DNA of 64,000 nt, from the NCBI RefSeq assembly GCF_927904885.1, contig NZ_CAKMNW010000005.1:83636-147635 (forward strand), read 5' to 3'. Position 1 is the first letter of the stretch. Each line of letters begins with the position of its first letter. Shown piece by piece: positions 1 to 9,034 of this stretch. The notes below the pieces were generated by a model. The model did no database searches. It saw nothing but the letters and a program-made list of their open reading frames with translations, and was not told the DNA's origin. This DNA comes from Candidatus Nitrotoga sp. M5 (GTDB taxonomy: Bacteria > Pseudomonadota > Gammaproteobacteria > Burkholderiales > Gallionellaceae). The position numbers and the translations under genes are program-made.

Positions 1-2937
1 CAGCGCATTACCTATCCGATCGAGACCGTCATGTCGGGTCTGCCCGATCTGCAGGAGACCCGCTCACTGTCGCGCTATGGCCTCTCACAGGTGACGGTGA
101 TCTTCAAAGACGGCACCGATATCTATTTTGCTCGGCAGCTGGTTAATCAACGCATCCAGGAAGCCAGAGATAAACTGCCACCCGGCGTAACCCCGGCGAT
201 GGGACCTGTCTCGACCGGCCTGGGTGAAATCTACCTCTGGACTGTCGAAGCTGAAGAAGGTGCGAAGAAGCCGGATGGATCGGCTTATATGCCGACGGAT
301 TTACGCGAGATTCAGGACTGGATCATCAAGCCGCAGCTGCGCAACGTGCCGGGCGTGACCGAGATCAATTCCATCGGCGGCTTCGCCAAGCAGTATCAGG
401 TCGCGCCCATTCCGGAGAAACTCGCGTCCTACGGCCTGACGTTGCAAGACATCGTGACAGCACTCGATCGCAACAACAATAACGTGGGTGCAGGCTACAT
501 CGAGAAGCGAGGTGAGCAGTATCTCGTCCGTGCGCCGGGGCAGGTCAATTCAATTGAGGATATCGAGAACATCATCCTCGACAATACACAGGGTGTGCCT
601 ATCCGCATACGCGATGTCGGCGAGGTCGGCATTGGTCGCGAACTGCGTTCCGGCGCTGCCACCGAAAACGGTCGAGAAGTTGTACTGGGCACAGTTTTCA
701 TGTTGATCGGCCAGAACAGTCGCACCGTCTCGCAGGCGGTCGCCATAAAAATGGAAAAGATCAACCGCACACTTCCTGAAGGCGTTCAAGCTGTCACCGT
801 CTACGACCGGACGGTGCTGGTCGATAAAGCAATCAACACGGTCAAGAAAAACTTAACCGAGGGCGCGATCCTTGTGATCGTGATTCTGTTTCTGTTCCTC
901 GGCAACATCCGTGCGGCCATCATCACGGCGATGGTGATTCCGCTGGCCATGCTGTTCACCTTCACCGGAATGGTGACCTACAAGGTGAGTGCGAACCTGA
1001 TGAGTTTGGGTGCGCTCGACTTCGGCATCATCATCGATGGCGCAGTGGTGATCGTGGAGAACTGCGTACGGCGGCTCGCCCATGCCCAAACTCACCACGG
1101 CCGTCCGCTTACCCGTACGGAGCGCTTTCATGAAGTTTTTGCCGCCTCGAAAGAGGCACGCCGGCCGCTGCTGTTCGGCCAGCTCATTATCATGGTCGTG
1201 TATCTGCCGATCTTCGCCCTGAGCGGTGTGGAAGGAAAGATGTTCCACCCGATGGCTTTGACTGTGGTGATGGCCCTGGTGGGGGCAATGATCCTTTCGA
1301 TCACGTTTATACCTGCAGCCGTGGCACTCTTCATTGGCAACAAGGTTGCCGAGAAGGAAAACATTCTGATGCGGCAGGCCAAGCGCGCCTATGCGCCGAT
1401 GCTGGACAAGGTCATGGTCAACAAGCCCGTGGTATTGACGTTGGCAATTGTCATGGTGCTTCTGTCTGGACTCCTGGCAACGCGCATGGGCAGCGAGTTT
1501 GTACCGAGTCTGAATGAGGGTGACTTTGCGATTCAGGCGCTACGTGTGCCTGGCACCAGTTTGACGCAGTCCGTCGCCATGCAGCAGCAGATTGAGCGTG
1601 CACTCATACAGCAGTTTCCGGAAATTGAACGGATATTTGCGCGCACGGGTACCGCTGAAATCGCCTCCGACGTGATGCCGCCTAGTATTTCGGACGGCTA
1701 CATCATGCTCAAGCCACTGGATCAGTGGCCAGAACCGAAAAAAACGCGTGATGAATTGTTGGCCTCCATACAGGAGGCGGCGAACAAACTTCCTGGCAAC
1801 AACTACGAGTTCTCCCAACCGATCCAGCTGCGCTTCAATGAGTTGATCTCAGGTGTACGTAGCGACGTCGCGGTCAAGGTGTTCGGCGACGATATGGATG
1901 TACTCAATGATACCGCAATAAAAATAGCCGCTGTGATGGAGCAGATTCCAGGTGCATCAGAGGTAAAAGTAGAGCAGACCACCGGCCTGCCCATGTTGAC
2001 CGTCAATATTGACCGCGACAAAACTGCACGTTACGGCTTGAATGTGGGCGATGTGCAGGATGCAGTGGCCACTGCGATTGGCGGCAAGGAGGCGGGCACC
2101 CTGTTTCAGGGCGACCGTCGCTTCGACATCATCGTTCGTCTGCCGGAATATTTGCGTTCCGATCTGGAGGCGATCAAACGCTTACCGCTTGCACTACCAC
2201 GGGCACAGGGCGGCGACAGTCAAAAGACCTATATTCCGCTCGCAGAGGTCGCAAGCCTTGACTTGGCTCCCGGGCCAAACCAGGTGAGCCGGGAAAATGG
2301 CAAACGCCGAATCGTCGTGAGTTCTAACGTTCGTGGTCGGGACATTGGATCGTTTGTGTCAGAAGCCGAACAGCAGCTTCAGCAGAAAATAAAGATACCT
2401 GCAGGCTACTGGACAACCTGGGGCGGACAATTCGAGCAGTTGCTGTCGGCCACGAAGCGTCTGCAAGTCGTAGTGCCCGTCGCGTTGCTGCTGGTCTTTG
2501 TGCTGCTCTTCATGATGTTTGGCAACGTTAAAGATGGACTGCTGGTCTTTAGCGGCATCCCCTTTGCGCTGACGGGCGGTTTGGTTGCACTCTGGCTGCG
2601 CGATATTCCGATGTCGATCTCGGCGGCAGTGGGCTTTATCGCGCTCTCGGGTGTGGCAGTGCTCAATGGCCTGGTGATGATCTCCTACATCCGCAGCCTG
2701 CGCGAAGGAGGCATGTCACTGGACAAGGCGATTCGCGAGGGGGCGTTGACGCGGCTGCGCCCGGTACTGATGACGGCGCTGGTGGCATCGTTTGGCTTTG
2801 TGCCGATGGCGATTGCCGTTGGTACGGGCGCTGAAGTCCAGCGTCCGCTGGCGACCGTGGTGATCGGTGGCATTCTCTCCTCGACTGCACTGACGCTTCT
2901 CGTACTGCCGATTCTGTATCGACTGACACATCGATGA
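1..2937 (+). CDS. CzcA-type heavy-metal RND efflux pump, 5' end cut by window
   Basis: This is the inner-membrane proton/substrate antiporter of a tripartite heavy-metal exporter (HME-RND family). The frame is open from base 1, so the start lies outside. About 978 residues are present against roughly 1040 in the family, so about 60 N-terminal residues including the first helix are missing. Visible features are the large periplasmic domain, a membrane block near residues 280-460 carrying DFGIIIDGAVVIVEN, a second periplasmic block, and four C-terminal helices from about residue 820. The Asp/Asp/Glu pattern of that motif belongs to the CzcA/CnrA side (Co, Zn, Cd, Ni) rather than the CusA side; the exact metal is inference. 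The membrane-fusion and outer-membrane partners would be expected upstream. No partner follows. Confidence 0.93.
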   Translation, partial: QRITYPIETVMSGLPDLQETRSLSRYGLSQVTVIFKDGTDIYFARQLVNQRIQEARDKLPPGVTPAMGPVSTGLGEIYLWTVEAEEGAKKPDGSAYMPTDLREIQDWIIKPQLRNVPGVTEINSIGGFAKQYQVAPIPEKLASYGLTLQDIVTALDRNNNNVGAGYIEKRGEQYLVRAPGQVNSIEDIENIILDNTQGVPIRIRDVGEVGIGRELRSGAATENGREVVLGTVFMLIGQNSRTVSQAVAIKMEKINRTLPEGVQAVTVYDRTVLVDKAINTVKKNLTEGAILVIVILFLFLGNIRAAIITAMVIPLAMLFTFTGMVTYKVSANLMSLGALDFGIIIDGAVVIVENCVRRLAHAQTHHGRPLTRTERFHEVFAASKEARRPLLFGQLIIMVVYLPIFALSGVEGKMFHPMALTVVMALVGAMILSITFIPAAVALFIGNKVAEKENILMRQAKRAYAPMLDKVMVNKPVVLTLAIVMVLLSGLLATRMGSEFVPSLNEGDFAIQALRVPGTSLTQSVAMQQQIERALIQQFPEIERIFARTGTAEIASDVMPPSISDGYIMLKPLDQWPEPKKTRDELLASIQEAANKLPGNNYEFSQPIQLRFNELISGVRSDVAVKVFGDDMDVLNDTAIKIAAVMEQIPGASEVKVEQTTGLPMLTVNIDRDKTARYGLNVGDVQDAVATAIGGKEAGTLFQGDRRFDIIVRLPEYLRSDLEAIKRLPLALPRAQGGDSQKTYIPLAEVASLDLAPGPNQVSRENGKRRIVVSSNVRGRDIGSFVSEAEQQLQQKIKIPAGYWTTWGGQFEQLLSATKRLQVVVPVALLLVFVLLFMMFGNVKDGLLVFSGIPFALTGGLVALWLRDIPMSISAAVGFIALSGVAVLNGLVMISYIRSLREGGMSLDKAIREGALTRLRPVLMTALVASFGFVPMAIAVGTGAEVQRPLATVVIGGILSSTALTLLVLPILYRLTHR

Positions 2938-3096
2938 GATGAAGATGAGGAAGACTTTACGGCCGACTTTGCCCCCTTCCTGCAAAGACGTAACGATTGC
3001 CAAAGCACTGTAACGGTAAGTAGGGGGCATTTTTCAAAGCAAAGAGAAAGTTGCGGGACCGATTTATGCAATCCCCGCACTTCACCACTTGCCAGG

Positions 3097-3675
3097 CTGT
3101 CAGATGAAACTCATGCTGATTTAGTCTACCTCGGAAATAAACACACTACGCTTGCGACGCTGGCAGATAACCCCGCCAACGTTCTCACTGCCATCGCACC
3201 CAGTAAAACATTCAATATCCCTGGACTGAATCTTTCTACACTCATCGTGCCTGATCCTAAGCATCGTGCGGCTATCACCCAGATATTTGACAGGATTCAC
3301 ATCAGCGCATCCAATCCGTTTAGTGTCGTCGCTTTTGAAGCGGCTTACCGAGAAAGCGAGACATGGCTGGACGAGTTACTACTTTATCTAAGGGATACGC
3401 GAGATTACGTCGAGAACTATGTAACCGAACATTTCCCGAAAATCCGGCTTATCAAACCAGAGGGCACCTACCTGCTATGGCTTGATTGCCGAGCACTAGA
3501 GATGAGCGACTCACAACTCAAGCATTTTTTCGTGCATAAAGCCGGTGTAGGCATGAGTCCTGGAACAATATTTGGCGAAGGCGGCAGCGGAGTCATGCGC
3601 ATGAATATCGGCGCACCTCGCCATACTATTGTGGCCGCACTTGAAAAAATAAAAAACGCTGAACGTGATTTATAG
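3097..3675 (+). pseudogene. PatB/MalY-type PLP C-S lyase, C-terminal remnant
   Basis: About 190 residues match the C-terminal half of PatB/MalY cystathionine beta-lyase-like aminotransferases (normally about 390 residues). The frame reads DETHADLVYLG, then APSKTFNIPGL with the PLP-binding lysine, then the small domain ending with GVMRMNIGAPR. The N-terminal half is absent. The frame stays open upstream to 2938, and an LCNP-like string at about 3064-3075 could be a remnant of the PatB LLCNPHNP segment with an internal deletion. No credible start precedes the PLP motif; a start at 3247 would lose the catalytic lysine. I call it a decayed gene. It ends just before a strong hairpin. Confidence 0.75.
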
Positions 3676-3680
3676 CGAAA

Positions 3681-3717
3681 AAAGCACCTGATACTTGTTC
3701 AAAGTATCAGGTGCTTT
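3681..3717. terminator. Bidirectional intrinsic terminator
   Basis: A perfect 14-bp inverted repeat, AAAGCACCTGATAC and its complement, with a 9-base loop. It lies between the converging PatB remnant and the DapA-family gene. Read on the minus strand, the stem is followed by a run of six T, so it suits termination of the minus-strand lyase gene best. Confidence 0.85.
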
Positions 3718-3759
3718 AGTCTCCCTGAAAAACAACGTAAGTATTTGCTAGCTACGCCG

Positions 3760-4638
3760 TTAGCTTACTTTTGTCATCAAAGACTGTAGCAATGCTATTT
3801 CCTCAGGTTGTGAGCCGCGCAATGGTTTACGTGGCACGCCTGCATCAATGCCTCTTAGTTTCAATCCAGCCTTGATTGCCCGAGGGATGTTGCCAGAAAC
3901 AATAAAGCGCAACATGGGAAGTTGCTGATAAAAAATAGTTTGAGCAGCAGCAAGATTTCCCTTGGCAACATTCTCATAAAGATTTTTAGGTTGCCGATCT
4001 AACAGGTTGGGAGCTGCCGTACACCAACCACTGGCACCTGCACAAAGTGCTTCCAGCGCAAGCGGGTTGCTGCCGTTAAAGAAAGGCAACTCACCGTTGC
4101 TTAGTTCAAATAATTTGTGCATACGCTGAATATCACCCGTGCTTTCCTTCACCATGGTTACGTTGTCTATTTCATTAAACATTTTTACCAGCAGCTCAGG
4201 CGATATATCGACACCACCAGTCGCCGGATTGTTGTAAACCATAATAGGTATTGAAATATTATTTGAAATTTCCTGATAATAATCAAAAATTTCCTGGTCA
4301 GTCAGTTTCCAGTAAGACACAGGTATCACCATTACCGCATCAGCACCAATAGACTCAGCATACTTTGCTTTTTTCACTGCCTGCGATGTGGTGATCTCTG
4401 AAATACCGACAATCACGGGAACACGTTTAGATACAGCGTCTACAGTAAAGGCCGCAACTTTTTCCCATTCCTCCTGATTGAGGTAAGCGCTCTCGCCAGT
4501 GCTCCCTAAAGGGGCAATTGCATCGCTGCCTGCATCAATCAATTGTTCCAGGCAGCTCGCTAAAACAGCGAAGTCGATGCGCTCTCCACAAGCGCTAAAA
4601 GGGGTAATGGGGTATGCAATAATACCTGTCAGTTTCAT
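3760..4638 (-). CDS. DapA/NanA-family aldolase (dihydrodipicolinate synthase-like)
   Basis: A class I lyase of the DHDPS/N-acetylneuraminate lyase superfamily, 292 residues, the usual length. Visible are GSTGE (45-49) for the substrate carboxylate, catalytic Tyr135 in VYNNP, and the Schiff-base Lys164 in MVKESTGD. These family members condense or cleave pyruvate-type keto acids. Its position behind a class II aldolase gene and a MocR regulator, away from lysine-synthesis genes, suggests a catabolic keto-acid aldolase rather than biosynthetic DapA; this is inference. It follows the aldolase gene by 11 bases and is probably co-transcribed with it. A strong terminator lies just downstream. The true substrate cannot be read from the sequence. 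Confidence 0.85.
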   Translation of the reverse strand: MKLTGIIAYPITPFSACGERIDFAVLASCLEQLIDAGSDAIAPLGSTGESAYLNQEEWEKVAAFTVDAVSKRVPVIVGISEITTSQAVKKAKYAESIGADAVMVIPVSYWKLTDQEIFDYYQEISNNISIPIMVYNNPATGGVDISPELLVKMFNEIDNVTMVKESTGDIQRMHKLFELSNGELPFFNGSNPLALEALCAGASGWCTAAPNLLDRQPKNLYENVAKGNLAAAQTIFYQQLPMLRFIVSGNIPRAIKAGLKLRGIDAGVPRKPLRGSQPEEIALLQSLMTKVS

Positions 4639-4649
4639 GAATAAGCTCC

Positions 4650-5426
4650 TTAGATACAGTCGGGGTGATTTTTTAGTGCCTGTCTTGCGTAGTAGGCGAA
4701 ATTAACTTTGTTGCGTCGATCCGTCGAAACCCAGTCATGAGCTTCTCTGGCCACCTCGGGTGATAGTGGTTTTATGTCACCTGCTGACATGGCAAGTAAT
4801 TGCAGTTTTGCAGCGCGTTCAATCAATATGGCTAGATTGCAGGCCTCTTCAATGGTCTCGCCCACGACGAGTTGACCGTGATGTGCCAGTAATATGGAGC
4901 GCTTGTCACCCAGTGCTTTGGAGATAGTGATTCCTTCTTCATTGCCAACAGGAACGCCTGGCCAATCCTTGAGAAATGCACAATCTTCGTAGAGACCTGT
5001 CGTATCCATATGAGACACGATTAACGGTACTTCCAGCATCGATAGTGCCGCAATATGGGTAGGGTGCGTGTGAACAATGCAATTCACATCGGGGCGCTCT
5101 TTATATACCCAGGTGTGGAAACGATTAGCCGGGTTAGCCATTCCTTCTCCGTCGAGCGGTTGTAAATCTTGATCAACTGTCAACAGGTTATTGGCTGTTA
5201 TCTCATCAAAACCCAAACCTAAACGTTGTGTAATAAACGTATTTCTGTCTGCTCCTCGGCAACTGATTTGTCCTGCCAGGCCCGAGTCGTGGCCTTTGTC
5301 ATAAAGAGTTCGGCAGGTTAATGCCAATTTTTGCTTATCACTCAGATCGCTATCTTTAAATAAATCATCCATGCGATCTTGTGCTGTTTGCATGAGCGCT
5401 TGTTTACTCTGACTTTCTGACTTCAT
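4650..5426 (-). CDS. Class II aldolase/adducin family protein
   Basis: 258 residues of the zinc-dependent class II aldolase/adducin fold. The metal ligands are visible as His119 and His121 in VHTHPTH and a His in AHHG (182-183). At the place where L-fuculose-phosphate aldolases carry the catalytic Glu of PSSE, this protein has NPANRFH. It therefore belongs to the adducin-like branch, whose reactions are poorly defined, and may be a decarboxylase, epimerase or aldolase of an unphosphorylated acid. It is the first gene of a two-gene minus-strand unit with the DapA-like lyase, divergent from a MocR regulator across a 126-base gap that contains an inverted repeat. Confidence 0.88.
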   Translation of the reverse strand: MKSESQSKQALMQTAQDRMDDLFKDSDLSDKQKLALTCRTLYDKGHDSGLAGQISCRGADRNTFITQRLGLGFDEITANNLLTVDQDLQPLDGEGMANPANRFHTWVYKERPDVNCIVHTHPTHIAALSMLEVPLIVSHMDTTGLYEDCAFLKDWPGVPVGNEEGITISKALGDKRSILLAHHGQLVVGETIEEACNLAILIERAAKLQLLAMSAGDIKPLSPEVAREAHDWVSTDRRNKVNFAYYARQALKNHPDCI

Positions 5427-5481
5427 TACTTTTCTCCTCTATTTGCCCGTTTGACGAGGTGTAGGCATAATATGAAAATAT

Positions 5482-5524
5482 TGGACCATGCAAAACATCC
5501 AGTTTAAATTTTTTTAATGGTCCA
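5482..5524. promoter_or_regulatory. Candidate MocR operator in the divergent promoter
   Basis: A perfect 8-bp inverted repeat, TGGACCAT (5482-5489) and ATGGTCCA (5517-5524), separated by 27 A/T-rich bases. It lies between the class II aldolase gene and the MocR gene. MocR-type regulators usually bind paired short sites in their divergent promoters, so this is a likely operator controlling both directions. Binding is inferred. Confidence 0.55.
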
Positions 5525-5552
5525 GAAGTTTTAACAAACACATGAGCATTAC

Positions 5553-7010
5553 ATGAAGCAACCTTGGGAAATTAATGTCTGGCTGGAAGACCGTGAAGAG
5601 AGTTCATTTCATGCAAAATTCGTTAACCAGCTCACCAACGATATACAAACCGGTCGACTAAAGCCGGGTATGGCAATGCCCGGGTCTCGTTCAATGGCCC
5701 AACGGCTGGGGGTGAACAGGAAGACTGTGCAGCTCGCTTATGAAGAGCTGGAATCTCAAGGTTGGCTTTACGCCAGCCCCAGACGGGGGACATTTGTAGC
5801 CGATGTCTTGCCGGAGCAAAGCTTGACTGATGGAAATCGAAAACTACTCAATATCGATAAGGGTGCTTATCTCTCCGGAAGCCTGGTATCTGAACTCTAC
5901 CGAAATTCGCTCACTGAAAATCATAATGGTATCGGTGCCAACGACGGCGTGCCCGACCCGCGACTCATTCCCCACGAATTGCTTTCAAAAGCCTATCGCC
6001 GCGCCATTATCCAATCAACGCGAAAAGGGGAGCTGGGCTATGGTGACCCACGCGGAGTTGAAAGCCTTCGCCGCTCAATCATGGATATGCTCGCGATGGA
6101 TCGTTTCATGAACCCAAGCCTGGAAGAGATTTGCGTAGTTCGCGGAAGTCAGATGGGTATTTACCTGGCATCGAGAGTACTCAACCCTCAAGATGGCGTG
6201 ATTGTTTGTGAAGAACTTAGCTACCCGCCAGCTGTGGCTGCATTTGAGTCGAATGGTTTTCAGGTAGTGAGATGCGCTTTGGATCTTCACGGTTTAAATA
6301 CTGATGCTTTACGAGCCATTATCCAGCAACACAAAGTTGCGGCTGTTTACACTACGCCACATCACCAATACCCCACCACGGTTTCCATGAGTATGGAACG
6401 GCGACTGATGCTATTGGCTCTGTCTAATGAATACCGGTTCTGGATTCTTGAGGATGATTACGACCATGAGTTTCACTATGAGAGCAGGCCCATCCCTCCG
6501 CTATCGAGTCTGAATGGAGCTGACAATGTCGTCCATATTGGCTCCATGTCCAAGGTTTTTTCACCAGCGCTTCGGCTCGGTTATATCGCTGCCGATAAAC
6601 GCTTTATCGATTTGGTCGCCAAGGAGATCCTGTTAATTGATCGACAGGGAAACACGATTACAGAACTGGCCGTATCTTACCTGATGGAATCCGGTGACGT
6701 GAAAAGGCATATTCGAAAAATGCGCAGGAAGTATCAATTACGGCGCGACTTCGCTATGTGCGAATTTCACCGTGTATTTGGCGACGACGTTGTTATTGAA
6801 AAACCAGCAGGAGGAATGGCATTATGGATTGATTTACAGAAAATAACGCACGAAAAAAATGCTGCTCGATTCAGCCACCCGGACTTCCATTTTAATAAGC
6901 TATTCAATACTGAGAAAAATAATTTAACGCATATCCGGTTTGGCTTTGGTGCCCTGGAAAAAAAGGAAATAACCGCATCAATAGAGCAACTCGCAAAAAT
7001 GTTGTCGTAA
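5553..7010 (+). CDS. MocR-family (GntR/aminotransferase) transcriptional regulator
   Basis: 485 residues with the two-part MocR architecture. A GntR winged helix spans residues 15-80 (LGVNRKTVQLAYEELESQGW). A fold-type I aminotransferase-like domain follows from about residue 115, with EDDYDHEF and the PLP-binding Lys334 in SMSKVFSPALRLGY. MocR proteins use PLP or a PLP adduct as effector and normally regulate an adjacent divergent gene. Here the neighbours are a class II aldolase and a DapA-like lyase, not pyridoxine or GABA genes, so the effector may be an amino acid or amine feeding that route (inference). The length is normal and the PLP lysine is intact. Confidence 0.93.
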   Translation: MKQPWEINVWLEDREESSFHAKFVNQLTNDIQTGRLKPGMAMPGSRSMAQRLGVNRKTVQLAYEELESQGWLYASPRRGTFVADVLPEQSLTDGNRKLLNIDKGAYLSGSLVSELYRNSLTENHNGIGANDGVPDPRLIPHELLSKAYRRAIIQSTRKGELGYGDPRGVESLRRSIMDMLAMDRFMNPSLEEICVVRGSQMGIYLASRVLNPQDGVIVCEELSYPPAVAAFESNGFQVVRCALDLHGLNTDALRAIIQQHKVAAVYTTPHHQYPTTVSMSMERRLMLLALSNEYRFWILEDDYDHEFHYESRPIPPLSSLNGADNVVHIGSMSKVFSPALRLGYIAADKRFIDLVAKEILLIDRQGNTITELAVSYLMESGDVKRHIRKMRRKYQLRRDFAMCEFHRVFGDDVVIEKPAGGMALWIDLQKITHEKNAARFSHPDFHFNKLFNTEKNNLTHIRFGFGALEKKEITASIEQLAKMLS

Positions 7011-7320
7011 GTTAGCCCAACGAATTAACTGGAGTATCAGCTAATGCTCTACGAACTGTACGATAGTTTTTGGGCCAATAGTGGCTGTAGGTGGTTTTCT
7101 CTCTTAAAATATTACCTGACTGTTCGGCTAGAGCGCTTGAAGGAGCATTTGATCTGTTCAGTATATTGATTTTATTTAACTTATTTATTTTGGTCGAACA
7201 GTATTGAGCCCCGACCTCTTTCTTTTCAAAGTAGTCATTCGCTGCTTCATGTTTTCTTTACTCGTAGGTACGGAACGATATGCGCTACCGTAATCAACCA
7301 GCCCCATAAAAGAATGATTC

Positions 7321-7463
7321 AGGGGCGCCTCTAAAATTTCAAGTTTTTAAGCAAGACAAGGCACGAGTAAAAGATTTGAGCGCAGCATATATTTGATATG
7401 TACGCGATAATTTTTTCAAGTAACGACGTATCGTGACGAAAATTGGGTTTTTAGAGATGCCCT
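7321..7463 (+). repeat. Dispersed MITE-like repeat, copy A
   Basis: A 143-bp non-coding element. Its left end AGGGGCGCCTCTAAAA and right end TTTTTAGAGATGCCCT are imperfect inverted repeats. The interior contains GATATGTACGCGATAATTTT, matched in the copies at 21897-22070, 14153-14280 (inverted) and 45041-45130 (inverted). No transposase or clear target duplication is seen. It occupies the 495-base gap between the MocR gene and the DUF4238 remnant; I see no gene in the rest of that gap. Confidence 0.75.
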
Positions 7464-7505
7464 CAGATAAACTCCCAGCTTATCTGAATTTAAGAATACC
7501 GGTTT

Positions 7506-8492
7506 ATGTCAAAGTCAGGCAAGTCGCATACGCATAAGAAGCAGCATTTCGTAGCCCAGTGCTACACCAAGGCGTGGCACAGATCCTTCTGTCTCAGCAA
7601 GCTCGACTATGAAGCCATATGTCTGGGTGTTTGACCGCGACGGAGCCAACCCTCGACGCAAAGCGCCCGTCAATCTCTTCACCGAGACGGACATTTACAC
7701 GATTAAGTGTGCAGACGGCGAGCGTGACCTACGGCTTGAACACGGCTTTTCAGAGCTAGAAGACAAGTTCACACGCATTCGCAACTCTAAGTTCAAGCGG
7801 CACGAATGGCCTGACGCCGAGCAAATAGTTTGCTTATTAGCATTCGTCGCCACAGCACAAGCTAGGACAGCCGCTTTTCGTGACCATCATCGCCAGCAAT
7901 GGAGCGGCACTCGAAAGCGCATGGAAGAGATGCAAGCTGCCTATAAGAGCGCATCGCCGGCAAAAAAGGCGACGATGGAACTCATGGGAAGCCCGAACTC
8001 AGAGTCAAGCAAAGTTATAACGCTTGACGATGTTCGTGTCCTCGAAAAGTACCCGATCCAACAAATGATCGGAATGATCTTGCAATCCGTATACCTATTT
8101 TCCAGCGCATGCATGTTGCGGTGCTTTGCGCTGCTGATCCGATTGGCTTTGTCACATCCGACCATCCTTGCACATGGTTTGATCCGGAGAGCTACAAATT
8201 GCCGCCAATTTACAGAGGCCCCGGACTTGGCTCCTGCACAATCGAAGTCACATTTCCCATCTCGCCTAGCCAGTGCTTAATCATCACCCACAATTCCCAA
8301 TGGCAAGGCTACATTGATGTTCAGGAAGAAGTGGTCAATGAGCTCAATTGCCGTCACATTGCCCACTGCAATAAAACTTTCATCTCGTGCAGTCCTCAAA
8401 CACTTCCCATCTGGTTTGAACAGCGCACCATGCCTGACGATGCATGGGAAAAAGTTAGAGAACAGAAGATGAAATCAGGAGAATGGGGCTAA
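7506..8492 (+). pseudogene. DUF4238-type protein gene with two frameshifts
   Basis: The ATG at 7506 opens with HKKQHFVAQCYTKAW, the characteristic DUF4238 start. Just after this Trp codon (near 7579) the frame must shift to read DPSV...PYVWVFDRDG, LFTETDIYTI and LEHGFSELE. Near 8100 a second one-base shift is needed to continue into VAVLCAADPIGFVTSDHP, another family hallmark, and on to the stop at 8492. All pieces are collinear, giving about 325 codons. DUF4238 proteins are of unknown function and common in accessory and defence-rich DNA. Either the gene is dead or the assembly carries two indels here. Neighbouring DNA is also non-coding, which favours decay. Confidence 0.75.
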
Positions 8493-9034
8493 ATAGAAAT
8501 GCTGTGATCAATTTAAGGTTGCGAATATGTACGTCTGAGCCATGCCTCTCCAATCATGCTCACCTTGAAAGCGCTCAAGTTAGATTGGGGTTTTTAGTCC
8601 GGCAGCATGGTTATAATTTATCAGGTTATCGAATTGTCGTTTGACAGCAATACTCATCATGTTCCAGCTTGTCATAAATATGCGGCAGTGCTTTACAAGC
8701 CACTTGTGACCTCGGCGAAGTTTACGAAGCACTACCTAGACGCTGAATTTGTAGAGGTTTTCAACCCGTAGCCATCATTGCATGAACTATATCGGCAACT
8801 AATTCAGCGCGTTCTTGATATCATTTATGTTTGGCGAAATTGCCAACCATGGGCATGATTGATTTGCCATGAACCTTGCGTAGGATGATGTAAATATTAT
8901 TGCGCCAAACCTTCACCTCGAAGTCTAGCCGTGAGTTGTGGCTGCTGTCTCATAAAATGTAACCCTTGCAAGAAGGGCCTTTGCTAAAACATGTGAAGGA
9001 ACAACAGGGCTGCGAAAAGTAAAAAAATCATTCA
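8493..9034. other. Gene-poor spacer with possible minus-strand coding remnant
   Basis: 542 bases without a convincing gene. On the minus strand, 8934 down to 8761 reads as 58 codons (FEVKVWRNNIYIILRKVHGK...), broken by a single TGA at 8821-8823. It looks protein-like but I cannot assign it, and no start or Shine-Dalgarno is evident. Near 8584-8597 the string GATTGGGGTTTTTAG resembles one end of the dispersed repeat, too short to call. The mutS promoter must lie at the right end. Confidence 0.4.

Noticed and set aside
2685..3080. 131-codon minus-strand frame over the end of the efflux pump gene
   Set aside because: Shadow of a G+C-rich plus-strand gene; low-complexity Ser/Arg composition and no start signal.
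8584..8597. Possible further repeat terminus
   Set aside because: Only about 14 similar bases and no matching core nearby.
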